Part shown: in pieces, positions 24,271 to 32,010 of the stretch
Layout: each line of letters starts with the position of its first letter
Numbering within the stretch: position 1 is the stretch's first letter
DNA from: Desulfobacterales bacterium
GTDB taxonomy: Bacteria; Desulfobacterota; Desulfobulbia; Desulfobulbales; JAGXFP01
Assembly: GCA_024637225.1 (NCBI GenBank)
Contig: JAGXFP010000019.1
Span: forward strand, 1 to 32,010
Direction of reading: 5' to 3'
DNA length: 32,010 nt
Notes under the pieces: generated by a model
The model's database searches: none
Told to the model about the DNA's origin: nothing
Seen by the model: the letters and a program-made list of their open reading frames with translations, nothing else
Made by a program: the position numbers and the translations under genes

Positions 24271-25488
24271 GTGGCTGAAAAAAAATCCCGGTTTCTGCGC
24301 ATTGTCCTGCCCGTGCTGGTCCTGGTCCTCGCTGTGGGCGCGGCGGTTCTCCTGGTGCTTAGCCGGCCGAAACCGGAGCGCCAGGCCCCGGCCGCAAAAG
24401 GGGTGCTGGTCGAGGTGGAGCAGGTAAAGCTGCGGCCCCATCGGCTGAAGGTGCGCGCCCAGGGCACGGTTGAGCCGGTCAGAACCGTGGAGGTGCAGCC
24501 CCGGGTCAGCGGCAGGATCGTCGGGCTCCACGCCCATTTGACCCCGGGGGGGCTGATCGGAGAAGATCAATCGATCCTGCAGCTTGAGAAGCGTGATTAT
24601 GAGCTGGCCGTAAGGAACGGCCGCACCGCCCTTGCCCGGGCGGAAAGCGAACTCGCCCTTGAAGAGGGCAGGCAGAGGACCGCCGAGCTGGAATGGCGGA
24701 TGTTCGGGGATAAAAACAGTGATACCGGTCAAAAGGACCTGGCCCTGCGCGGTCCCCAGCTCAAAGCGGCAAAAGGCGAGGTCGAGGCTGCCCGGGTCCG
24801 GCTCGACCAGGCCGAACTGGATCTCGAACGCACTGAACTTAGGGCGCCGTTCAGCGCCATCGTTCTGGAAGAAAACGCGGCCTTGGGCCGGCTGCTCAAC
24901 CCCCAGACCGTAGTCGCTACCCTGGTCGCCACCGACCGGTTCCGGATCCGGGCGGCGGTGCCGGTCGCCAAGCTTCCTCCGATCGCCATCCCCGGTATTA
25001 ACGCCGAAAAGGGCTCGGCTGCGGTAGTCCGTCACGACATGGGGGAGGGACAGGTGGAAAAAGAGGGCCGGGTGGTCCGGCTTCTTCCCGATATCGAACC
25101 GGCCGGCCGCATGGCCCGGCTGCTCATCGAGGTGGAGGACCCGCTTAATCTGGCGGCCGATGATTCCGGTGAAGCGGCCAGAGGGATGCCGCTGCTTCTC
25201 GGGGCATACGTGGATGTGGAAATCGAGGTGCCCGGCCAACCCGAACTGATCGAGGTTCCCCGCCAGGCGGTTCATGACGGCGATCTGGTCTATATTTATA
25301 CCGTTGACAAGACCCTGGTGATCCGGCGGGTGCACATCGTCTGGCGGCGGCCGGATACCGTGCTGGTCGACCGCGGTCTGGAAGACGGCGAGCGGATCGT
25401 GATCAGCCCCCTGGCCGCCCCGGTCGAGGGGATGCGGCTCCGTCTGGGCGGCGATGGAGACGATGCCGGAAATGGAGAGCCGCGGTGA
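24271..25488 (+). CDS. RND efflux periplasmic adaptor (membrane fusion protein)
   Basis: A 405-residue HlyD/AcrA-type adaptor that links the inner-membrane pump to the outer-membrane duct. One N-terminal membrane anchor (IVLPVLVLVLAVGAAVLLVL), then a lipoyl half (RTVEVQPRVSGRIVGL), a coiled-coil hairpin (about residues 105-180) and its second lipoyl half (LERTELRAPFSAIVLEENAALGRLL), then beta-barrel and membrane-proximal domains (VPRQAVHDGDLVYIYTVD). The GTG at 24271 is preferred to the TTG at 24265 because AGAG lies about 8 bases before it; the difference is two residues. The stop overlaps the pump start by four bases (GTGA). Confidence 0.93.
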   Translation: MAEKKSRFLRIVLPVLVLVLAVGAAVLLVLSRPKPERQAPAAKGVLVEVEQVKLRPHRLKVRAQGTVEPVRTVEVQPRVSGRIVGLHAHLTPGGLIGEDQSILQLEKRDYELAVRNGRTALARAESELALEEGRQRTAELEWRMFGDKNSDTGQKDLALRGPQLKAAKGEVEAARVRLDQAELDLERTELRAPFSAIVLEENAALGRLLNPQTVVATLVATDRFRIRAAVPVAKLPPIAIPGINAEKGSAAVVRHDMGEGQVEKEGRVVRLLPDIEPAGRMARLLIEVEDPLNLAADDSGEAARGMPLLLGAYVDVEIEVPGQPELIEVPRQAVHDGDLVYIYTVDKTLVIRRVHIVWRRPDTVLVDRGLEDGERIVISPLAAPVEGMRLRLGGDGDDAGNGEPR

Positions 25489-28400
25489 GCGAGTCGGTTA
25501 ACGGCCAAAACCGGAAAGGCAATGCCGGTCCGCTGGCCTGGATGGCCGGCAATTCGGTGGCCGCCAATCTGCTGATGCTCTTCTTCCTGCTCGGCGGCCT
25601 GCTCTTTGCCATGCGGGTCAAGCAGGAAGTGTTTCCGGAGGTGCTGCTCGACATCGTCACCGTCACCGTCGCCTATCCCGGCGCCAGTCCCGAAGAGGTG
25701 GAAGAGGGCATCGTCCTGGCGGTCGAGGAGGCGATCCGCGGCGTCGACGGCATCGAGGAAGTCCGGGCCACCGCCTCCGAAGGGGTGGCGACGATCGTCG
25801 CCGAACTCTTTACCGGTACCGACCGCAACCGGGCCTTAAACGACATCAAGAACAGTGTGGACCGGATAACCTCTTTCCCCAGGGAGGCTGAGGAGCCGAT
25901 AATCAGCGTGCCCACCAACCGGCGCGAGGTGGTGTCGCTGATCATTTACGGCGAGGTGGACAAGCTGACCCTGTACCGGGTCAGCGAGGCGGACCGCGCC
26001 GCTCTGCTGGCCGACCCGAATATTACTGAGATCGATGTCGACGGCCTGCCGCCGCCGGAGATCAGTATCGAGGTCAGCCAGGAAAACCTGCGGCGCTATG
26101 GCCTCACCGTCGAGCAGTTGAGCGATGCGGTCAGAAACGGTTCCATCGATCTGCCCGGGGGCGGCATCAAGACTCCGGCGGGCGAACTGCTGCTGCGTAC
26201 CACCGAAAAAAGGGAATACGGCTCGGAATTCCGCGATCTGGCCGTGGTCGGCGGCCCCGACGGGGTGCGGCTGACCCTGGCCGACGTGGCCGAAGTGATC
26301 GACGGCTTCCGGGATACGGGAAGGGCGGCGACCTATGACGGCAAGCCGGCGGTGCGGCTGCGGGTGTATCGGATCGGCGACCAGACCCCCCTGGAGGTCG
26401 CCGCCGCCGTCCGGGATTTTGTCGAGCGGCGCCGGGGGGACGGGGAGACGGCGGTGCAATACGCCACCTGGAACGACCGCTCGGAGATCTACCGGGACCG
26501 CATCGGTCTGCTCCTGAAAAATGCCTCCATCGGGGCGATTCTGGTGCTTCTGATTCTGGGCCTTTTTCTCAAGCCGCGCCTCGCCTTCTGGGTGACCCTG
26601 GGGATGGCGGTCGCCTTCCTCGGCACCTTTATGTTCATGGCTGCCTACGGCGTTTCGATCAATATGATCTCCCTGTTCGCCTTCATCCTCGCCCTGGGAA
26701 TCGTGGTCGACGACGCCATCGTGGTGGGCGAGGCGGTCTACAAGCAGCAGAAGGAGACCGATGATCCCTATCAAGCCTCGGTGGCCGGGGTGCATGAGGT
26801 GGCCGCGCCGGTGACCTTCGCGGTGCTGACCACGGTGACCGCCTTTCTCCCCCTGCTGTTCGTCTCCGGGGTGATCGGCAAATTTTTCCGGAATATTCCC
26901 CTGACCGTGCTGCCGATCCTGATTCTCTCCCTGATCGAGTCTTTTTTCGTGCTGCCCGCCCATCTGGTCCATAGCGGCAAATCGGGGGCCGGTAAATTGA
27001 CCGGCCGCCTGTCGCGCTGGCAGGATAATTTTTCCGAGCTGCTCGAGCGTTTCGTGGAGCAGCGTTTCGCCCCTTTTTCCAGAAAACTGCTGCATTATCG
27101 TTATCTGACCCTGGCTTTGGCCGCCGCTCTTTTGATCGTCGCCGTCGGTTTCGTGATCGGCGGCCGGATCTCCTTCGTCTTCTTTCCGAAAATCGAGGGC
27201 GATACGGTGAGCGTTTCCGTTGAGCTGCCTTTCGGGTCGGTTGAGTCCCAGACCGAGCGGGAAGCGGCCAGGGTCATCGCCGCGGCCCGGCGGACCTTGG
27301 ATGAGATCGGGAAAAGGGAAGGCGGCCCGGTCGGGCGGGGCATTTATGCCGAAATCGGTAGCGGCGGAGTCGAGGGCGAGACCGGTCCGCATCTGGCCGA
27401 GGTCAGCGTGGCCCTTTCGCCGGCCGGCGCACGCGAGGTCAGCGCCGCCGAGTTTACCCGGCAGTGGCGGCGCAATACCGGCGAGTTGGCGGGAGTTGAG
27501 CGGCTCGCCTTTCAATACAGCGTGGGGCCGGGGGCGGGGGCCAAGATCGCCATGGTCCTGACCCACCAGGACCGGGATATCCTCAAGGCGGCGGCGGAAC
27601 GGCTGGCCGCCGGTCTCGATTCCTACAGCGGGGTGTTCGATGTCGATGACGGTTTCCAGACCGGCAAGGAGCAGCTCGATATTACCCTGAAACCGGCGGC
27701 CCGCGGGATGGGGATCAGCGAACGGCAGTTGGCCGGCCAGCTGCGCGGCGCCTTTTTCGGGGCGGAAGCCCTGCGCCAGCAGCGCGGCCGCGATGAACTG
27801 CGGATCTATGTGCGTCTGCCCGACACCGCCGGCCGTACCGAAAACATGGTCGAAAATTTCATCGTCCGGACCCCGGCCGGAGGGGAAATCCCCCTGGAGC
27901 AGGCGGCCCGGATCGAGCGGGGCAAGTCGTTCACCGAGATCGATCGGCGCAATGGCCGCCGAGCCGTGGAGGTCACCGCCGATGTCGACAGCACGGTGGT
28001 CACCGCCGACGAAGTGGTGGCCGGCATCAAGGACAATCTCCTGCCCCGGCTGATCGCCGATTATCCCGGGCTGGCCCAGGAGCCGGGCGGCGAACAGCAG
28101 GAGCGCAACAAGGCGATGGGCTCGCTGAAAAACGGCATGCTGCTTGCTCTCCTTGCCATGTATTCCCTGATGGCGGTAGCCTTCCGCAGCTACGCGCAGC
28201 CGGTGATCGTGATGATGGCCATCCCCTTCGGGATCGTCGGGGCCATCGCCGGACATCTGCTGATGGGCTACGAGATCAGCATCATGAGCATGTTCGGTCT
28301 GGTCGCCCTTTCCGGGGTGGTGGTCAACGACTCCCTGGTCCTGGTCGCCGCGGTCAACGATTTCCGCGGCCGGGGAATGGCAGCGCTCGACGCACTGGAG

Positions 28401-28652
28401 GCCGGCCTGGTCCGGCGTTTCCGGCCGATTCTCCTCACCTCGCTGACCACCTTTTTCGGGCTGTCGCCGATGATCTTCGAGACCTCGGTCCAGGCCCGTT
28501 TCCTGATCCCGATGGCGATCAGTCTTGGATTCGGGGTGCTGTTCGTCACGATCATCGTCCTGGCCATCGTCCCGGCCGGCTATATGGTGCTGGAGGACAT
28601 CAAGGAGATTTTTGCCTCCCGAACCGCCGCCGAGGACGGGCGCTTGAAATGA
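25485..28652 (+). CDS. RND efflux pump (AcrB/MexB-like HAE1 family)
   Basis: A 1055-residue inner-membrane proton-driven exporter. TM1 (about 27-43) follows the cytoplasmic start, then a large periplasmic loop, TM2-6 (about 340-490), TM7, a second periplasmic loop and TM8-12 (about 900-1040). The TM4 proton-relay pair D409-D410 is present (GIVVDDAIVVGEAVY). In TM10, GVVVNDSLVLV has Asn-Asp and lacks the Lys of AcrB K940, as seen in this branch of the family. It starts with GTG overlapping the adaptor stop. The substrate cannot be read from the sequence; these pumps export drugs, detergents or lipids. No transcriptional repressor lies beside the operon. Confidence 0.95.
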   Translation: MSESVNGQNRKGNAGPLAWMAGNSVAANLLMLFFLLGGLLFAMRVKQEVFPEVLLDIVTVTVAYPGASPEEVEEGIVLAVEEAIRGVDGIEEVRATASEGVATIVAELFTGTDRNRALNDIKNSVDRITSFPREAEEPIISVPTNRREVVSLIIYGEVDKLTLYRVSEADRAALLADPNITEIDVDGLPPPEISIEVSQENLRRYGLTVEQLSDAVRNGSIDLPGGGIKTPAGELLLRTTEKREYGSEFRDLAVVGGPDGVRLTLADVAEVIDGFRDTGRAATYDGKPAVRLRVYRIGDQTPLEVAAAVRDFVERRRGDGETAVQYATWNDRSEIYRDRIGLLLKNASIGAILVLLILGLFLKPRLAFWVTLGMAVAFLGTFMFMAAYGVSINMISLFAFILALGIVVDDAIVVGEAVYKQQKETDDPYQASVAGVHEVAAPVTFAVLTTVTAFLPLLFVSGVIGKFFRNIPLTVLPILILSLIESFFVLPAHLVHSGKSGAGKLTGRLSRWQDNFSELLERFVEQRFAPFSRKLLHYRYLTLALAAALLIVAVGFVIGGRISFVFFPKIEGDTVSVSVELPFGSVESQTEREAARVIAAARRTLDEIGKREGGPVGRGIYAEIGSGGVEGETGPHLAEVSVALSPAGAREVSAAEFTRQWRRNTGELAGVERLAFQYSVGPGAGAKIAMVLTHQDRDILKAAAERLAAGLDSYSGVFDVDDGFQTGKEQLDITLKPAARGMGISERQLAGQLRGAFFGAEALRQQRGRDELRIYVRLPDTAGRTENMVENFIVRTPAGGEIPLEQAARIERGKSFTEIDRRNGRRAVEVTADVDSTVVTADEVVAGIKDNLLPRLIADYPGLAQEPGGEQQERNKAMGSLKNGMLLALLAMYSLMAVAFRSYAQPVIVMMAIPFGIVGAIAGHLLMGYEISIMSMFGLVALSGVVVNDSLVLVAAVNDFRGRGMAALDALEAGLVRRFRPILLTSLTTFFGLSPMIFETSVQARFLIPMAISLGFGVLFVTIIVLAIVPAGYMVLEDIKEIFASRTAAEDGRLK

Positions 28653-28749
28653 AGGGGGATCCGGAAGTCGGCGCACGGATGGCGGAGGTAAGGGCTGCCC
28701 AGGAAGTGCGGCAGACAGTGACCTCCGGAAAGAGGCAATTGGCTGCCGG

Positions 28750-31434
28750 TCAGATCTTCTTCTTCACTTTCAAAAAGATCTGGCCGAGGAGCAGCTGTCC
28801 GAAGGTAAAGGCCAAGGCCACGCTCCAGTCGGTAAGTCCCGGGGAATCAAGCTGCATTACCGCCGCCGGCCCCGGGATATAAAGAATTGCCAGGGTCAGG
28901 CCGACACTTACGGCGATGGCGAGCCAGACATAGCGGTTGCGGGTTACATCGTTAAAGATAAAGCCGGTTCCCGACCGGCGGACATTGAAGACATGACCGA
29001 GCTGGGCGAAGGTGACGATCAGAAAGCTGACGGTCTGGGCCCGGGACTGACTCATCCCCAGATACTGCAGGGAAAAGTAGAGACCGGCCAAGGTGGCGAC
29101 GCTGATCAGTATCGCGTAAAAGTTGATGAACAGCCAGTGGCGCCGTTCCAGGATCGGCCGGCTCGGATCCCGGGGCGGCTCGCTCATGATGTTCCGGTGT
29201 CCCTCGCCCAGGCCCAGGGCCAGGGCCGGGAAGACATGGGTCACCGCGTTCAGATAGAGGATCTGCAGGGGCAGGATGGGCATGGGCATATCGAGCAGAG
29301 AGCCAAAAAAAACGGTCAGGATCATGCTTAAGCTGACGGTCAGCAGGAAGAGGATGAACTGGCGGATGTTGCCGAAAATAATCCGCCCTTCCTCGATGGC
29401 GGCGACGATCGTGGAAAAGGAGTCGTCCTTCAGAATCATATCGGCCGCTTCCCTGGCCACCTGGGTGCCGCGTCTGCCCATGGCCACGCCGATATCGGCC
29501 TTCTCCAGGGCCGGGGCGTCGTTAACCCCGTCGCCGGTCATGGCTACGATGTTGTTTTCCTGTTGATAAAAGTCGACCAGGTCGAGTTTCTGTTTGGGCG
29601 ATACCCTGGCGAAAATGGTACATCGCAAAACCCGTTCCTTTTCCGGATCGCTCATCTCACCGAACTCTTTTAATTCCCGGCCTTCCATTGCTTCGGGGGA
29701 CTCTTCGGACATCTGGAGATGCCCGGCGATGGCGCGGGCGGTGGCGATCTGATCGCCGGTGACCATGATGGTGCGGATCCCGGCTCGATGGGCGGCGGCA
29801 ATGGCCTCCCTCACCTCTTCCCGGGGGGGATCGACAAAGCAGGCGAGACCGAGAAAGGTAAGCTCGGCATAGGGATCGTCTTCCCGGGCGGAGGTTTCCT
29901 TCATGGCCAGGGCGAGAATCCGCAGCCCTTCGCCGGCCAGCTCCTCCGAGCGGCCAAACAATTTTTCGCGCTCCTTTTCGTCCAGGGGCTCGGCCTTCTC
30001 CCCGGCAGCCAGGCGGGCGCTGGATTTCAGGACTTTTTCCGGGGCGCCCTTTACCGCGTAAAAATAGGAATCGCCACGCCTGTGCACGGTTGCCATCATC
30101 TTTTTGTCTGGATCGAAGGCGACTTCATATTCCTCGGGGAACTCTTCAAGGAGCTTTTCCTTGTGAAGCCCCGCCTTTGCGGCCGCAACCAGGAGGGCCA
30201 CTTCCATGGGATCGCCCACCACCGTGGCCTCGTCATCAGCATCGATCTGCAGATCGGCATTGGTGCATAGCGCCCCGGCCCTGAGCATCAGCCCGAGGGT
30301 CTCGTGGTCGTTCGGATCGATGGTTTGATCTCCGGCCGTGAATGCGCCTTCGCTCTTCAGGCCTTCCCCGGAAACGCGCACATCGTTATCCGGCAGGACC
30401 AGACGGGTGACGGTCATCTGGTTTTCGGTGAGAGTGCCGGTTTTATCGGTGGCGATAATGGTGGCGCTGCCCAGGGTTTCCACCGAGGAGAGCCGGTTGA
30501 CCAGGGCATTGCGGCGGGCCATGCGGCGCATGCCCCGGGCCAGGGCGATGGTGGCGACGATGGGCATCCCCTCGGGGATGGCGGCCACCACCAGGGCAAT
30601 GGCGGTTTCGATCACCAGGAGAAGATCCCTGCCGGCCAGCAGGCCGACGCCGACGATAATGGCAGAGAGGATAGCGGTCAGCCAGATAAAGGCGCGGCCG
30701 AGCTGGTCGAGCCGGTCTTCAAGGGGGGTACGTTCCTCACCGGCTTCCTGGATTTCGGTGGAAATCCGGCCGAGTTCGGTATCCATGCCGGTGGCGACCA
30801 CCACCGCCTCCCCGCTGCCGCCGGTGAGGGCGGTGCCGTTATAGAGCAGGCAGTATCGTTCGGCCAGGGGAGTGTCTTCGGCAACCGGCTCGGTATTTTT
30901 GGAAACCGGCAGGGATTCGCCGGTAAGGGTTGATTCGTCGGCTTTGATTCCGGCGGACTCGATAAGCCGCATATCCGCAGACACGGTGTCTCCCGCCTCG
31001 AAGACCACAATATCGCCGGGGACCAGCCGGCGGGAGGGGATCGCCTTGATCCGGCCCTCGCGGCGCACCGTGGTCATGGACTGGCTGAGTTTTTCAAGGG
31101 CCTCCATGGAGCGGACCGCCCGTAATTCGGTGACAAAGCCGATCAGAGCATTGAAAATAACCACGACGCCGATGGCAAGGCCCTCCACCCACCGGCCCAC
31201 CACAAAGGTGGCCGCGGCCGCCGCCGCCAGCAGCAGGACGATGACGCTTTCGAACTGGTTCAGAAGGATGGTCCAGACGCTCTTCCGGCTTTTCTGTTCG
31301 ATCAGATTGGGACCATACCGGCCGCGCCGCTCTTTTACGGCGCGAGAGGAAAGACCCTTTCCCGGATCGACCCCCAGGGAATCAAAAAGGCTCTCAACTT
31401 CTTTCGTCCACGGCTTTTCGGGGAGTTCAGACAT
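28750..31434 (-). CDS. P2-type cation-transporting P-type ATPase
   Basis: An 894-residue cation pump. Actuator domain with TGES (171-174), phosphorylation site D330 in DKTGTLTE, KGAPE nucleotide site (462-466), MVTGDQIATA (557-566), TGDGVNDAPAL hinge (633-643), ten predicted membrane helices. The TM4 motif is PEGMP (287-291, with E288). The SERCA calcium ligands are changed: the TM6 sequence NAVTHVFPA has H733 where SERCA has D800, and TM5 has Ser/Met where N768/E771 would be. E288, N729 and T732 remain. It is therefore a P2-like pump of uncertain ion preference, not a confident calcium pump. It is convergent with the RND operon and preceded by a long structured leader. Confidence 0.92.
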   Translation of the reverse strand: MSELPEKPWTKEVESLFDSLGVDPGKGLSSRAVKERRGRYGPNLIEQKSRKSVWTILLNQFESVIVLLLAAAAAATFVVGRWVEGLAIGVVVIFNALIGFVTELRAVRSMEALEKLSQSMTTVRREGRIKAIPSRRLVPGDIVVFEAGDTVSADMRLIESAGIKADESTLTGESLPVSKNTEPVAEDTPLAERYCLLYNGTALTGGSGEAVVVATGMDTELGRISTEIQEAGEERTPLEDRLDQLGRAFIWLTAILSAIIVGVGLLAGRDLLLVIETAIALVVAAIPEGMPIVATIALARGMRRMARRNALVNRLSSVETLGSATIIATDKTGTLTENQMTVTRLVLPDNDVRVSGEGLKSEGAFTAGDQTIDPNDHETLGLMLRAGALCTNADLQIDADDEATVVGDPMEVALLVAAAKAGLHKEKLLEEFPEEYEVAFDPDKKMMATVHRRGDSYFYAVKGAPEKVLKSSARLAAGEKAEPLDEKEREKLFGRSEELAGEGLRILALAMKETSAREDDPYAELTFLGLACFVDPPREEVREAIAAAHRAGIRTIMVTGDQIATARAIAGHLQMSEESPEAMEGRELKEFGEMSDPEKERVLRCTIFARVSPKQKLDLVDFYQQENNIVAMTGDGVNDAPALEKADIGVAMGRRGTQVAREAADMILKDDSFSTIVAAIEEGRIIFGNIRQFILFLLTVSLSMILTVFFGSLLDMPMPILPLQILYLNAVTHVFPALALGLGEGHRNIMSEPPRDPSRPILERRHWLFINFYAILISVATLAGLYFSLQYLGMSQSRAQTVSFLIVTFAQLGHVFNVRRSGTGFIFNDVTRNRYVWLAIAVSVGLTLAILYIPGPAAVMQLDSPGLTDWSVALAFTFGQLLLGQIFLKVKKKI

Positions 31435-31495
31435 GATATCCTGACGGCGCTCCGGATATTAGGATTGGGGTGGATTCGGGATAGCGACGGGGCAT
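31427..31495 (-). CDS. Candidate leader peptide of the P-type ATPase
   Basis: A 22-residue frame, MPRRYPESTPILISGAPSGYHV, with AAGGAG about 6 bases before its ATG, a better site than the one of the ATPase itself. Its stop overlaps the ATPase ATG by 8 bases, so ribosomes ending it could restart at the pump gene. No homology is recognised. It may be a translational coupler; a chance frame is the alternative. Confidence 0.4.
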   Translation of the reverse strand: MPRRYPESTPILISGAPSGYHV

Positions 31496-31693
31496 GGCGT
31501 TCTCCTTTTTCAGCTGTTCAGGCGGGCCGAGATGACCGGCCCGTAAAGCGCTACCAGTATCTCTCTTGTCCCGCCCGACTGTGATCAGTGTGCCATCTTC
31601 ATCTTCGCGATTAATTAAAAAAAATTCATCTTTTATTTTCTGATTACCCAAAGAGGCATTGCCGCCGATCCGGCCACAGCCTGGAATGGGCGG
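31496..31693 (-). promoter_or_regulatory. Structured 5' leader of the P-type ATPase with two competing helices
   Basis: In the predicted RNA, helix A pairs 31570-31575 (GGCGGG) with 31521-31526 (CCCGCC). Helix B pairs 31538-31543 (CGGGCC) with 31523-31528 (GGCCCG) around a 9-base loop. Both use 31523-31526, so they exclude one another, as in riboswitches or attenuators. A TATAAT box at 31700-31705 would start this leader about 200 bases before the leader peptide. It does not show the yybP-ykoY manganese riboswitch core by eye. Confidence 0.45.
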
Positions 31694-31699
31694 CACTTT

Positions 31700-31705
31700 A
31701 TTATA
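31700..31705 (-). promoter_or_regulatory. Candidate -10 box of the P-type ATPase
   Basis: Perfect TATAAT on the minus strand; transcription would begin at about 31693. The -35 region is poor (CACTCC-like). Confidence 0.35.
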
Positions 31706-31763
31706 AGGTACCGCTATTGGCTGGAGTGTTTTTGCCGTGATAGACTGTTTAACAAAGTCGAAC

Positions 31764-31850
31764 TTTTTGCTCAGCCATCCTGTGACTTATTGTGAGTTTG
31801 TCAATCAAGACAAGTTCGCAAAAGTCAAAATGAGGATGGCTAAGTAAAAA
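31764..31850. repeat. Long imperfect hairpin with GCCATCCT core
   Basis: The arms at 31764-31781 and 31833-31850 match at 16 of 18 positions. Further inner pairing links TGACTT..TTTGTC to GACAAGTTCGCAAAAGTCA. A 14-base part is shared, in reverse complement, with 10525-10538. Confidence 0.65.
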
Positions 31851-31928
31851 CTCAACTTTCCGGGTTGACTTATTATGTTGTAAAAACGAACTAATTTGTT
31901 GCTACCTATGTGTTCAATTTCACGTCTC

Positions 31929-32008
31929 CGTCACCCCGGCATGTTTTGAGCCGGGGTCCAGTATATAGTGAAAGCCTGGATTCCGGCTAAAAACATGCCG
32001 GAATGACG
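31929..32008. repeat. CGTCA..CCGGCATG palindromic repeat
   Basis: The two arms (31929-31961 and 31976-32008) match at 28 of 33 positions in inverted orientation, giving an 80-base palindrome at the end of the window. It may continue in a larger cluster beyond it. Confidence 0.8.
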
Positions 32009-32010
32009 AA

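Noticed and set aside
25836..28676. Very long minus-strand open frame (946 codons) across the RND pump
   Set aside because: It is antisense to a clear RND pump; the peptide is rich in His, Gly, Asp and Gln with no domain, typical of a GC-rich shadow frame.
1..32010. CRISPR array
   Set aside because: The repeated elements are dispersed palindromes with no regular spacers and no cas genes.

Overview
The window looks like a chromosomal segment of a GC-rich Gram-negative bacterium, most likely a deltaproteobacterium (Desulfobacterota, perhaps Desulfuromonadales-like). This is an inference. It rests on sigma-54-type promoters on housekeeping and stress genes, a Geobacter-like SMUG1 glycosylase, a DUF5676 holin-like protein, a stand-alone GemA protein and many intergenic palindromic repeats. 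No rRNA, tRNA or CRISPR array was seen.

Left end (1-3.4 kb) is accessory DNA. It starts inside a group II intron whose 3' RNA domains are visible but whose maturase gene is broken by a one-base deletion. An AT-richer stretch follows with two or three small unknown genes, one probably decayed, and then a Mu-type GemA/DUF1018 gene with its own terminator. From 3.5 to 5.7 kb on the minus strand lie a DUF2267 gene and a secreted TPR gene interrupted by an in-frame TGA.

From 5.7 to 22.5 kb most genes have stress, osmotic or carbon-storage roles: Hsp20 behind a strong sigma-54 promoter, a triple-BON protein, TrkH-TrkA potassium uptake, a DUF72 protein, and a compact GlgE operon (glgE, treS-pep2 fusion, glgB). 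That operon can turn trehalose into branched alpha-glucan through maltose and maltose-1-phosphate. A TPR protein and GAPDH lie upstream on the same strand. GAPDH and a divergent DUF5676-SMUG1 gene pair share an intergenic region with a sigma-54-type promoter facing each way.

From 22.7 to 28.7 kb is a complete tripartite RND efflux operon (outer-membrane factor, adaptor, pump). Convergent to it is a P2-like P-type ATPase that keeps the catalytic core but lacks several SERCA calcium ligands. A structured leader with two competing helices and a 22-codon overlapping ORF precedes it.

The points most worth following are the three sigma-54-type promoters (hsp20, gap, DUF5676-SMUG1), which suggest one activator-controlled stress regulon; the ATPase leader; the ATPase's unusual membrane residues; and the several families of intergenic palindromes.
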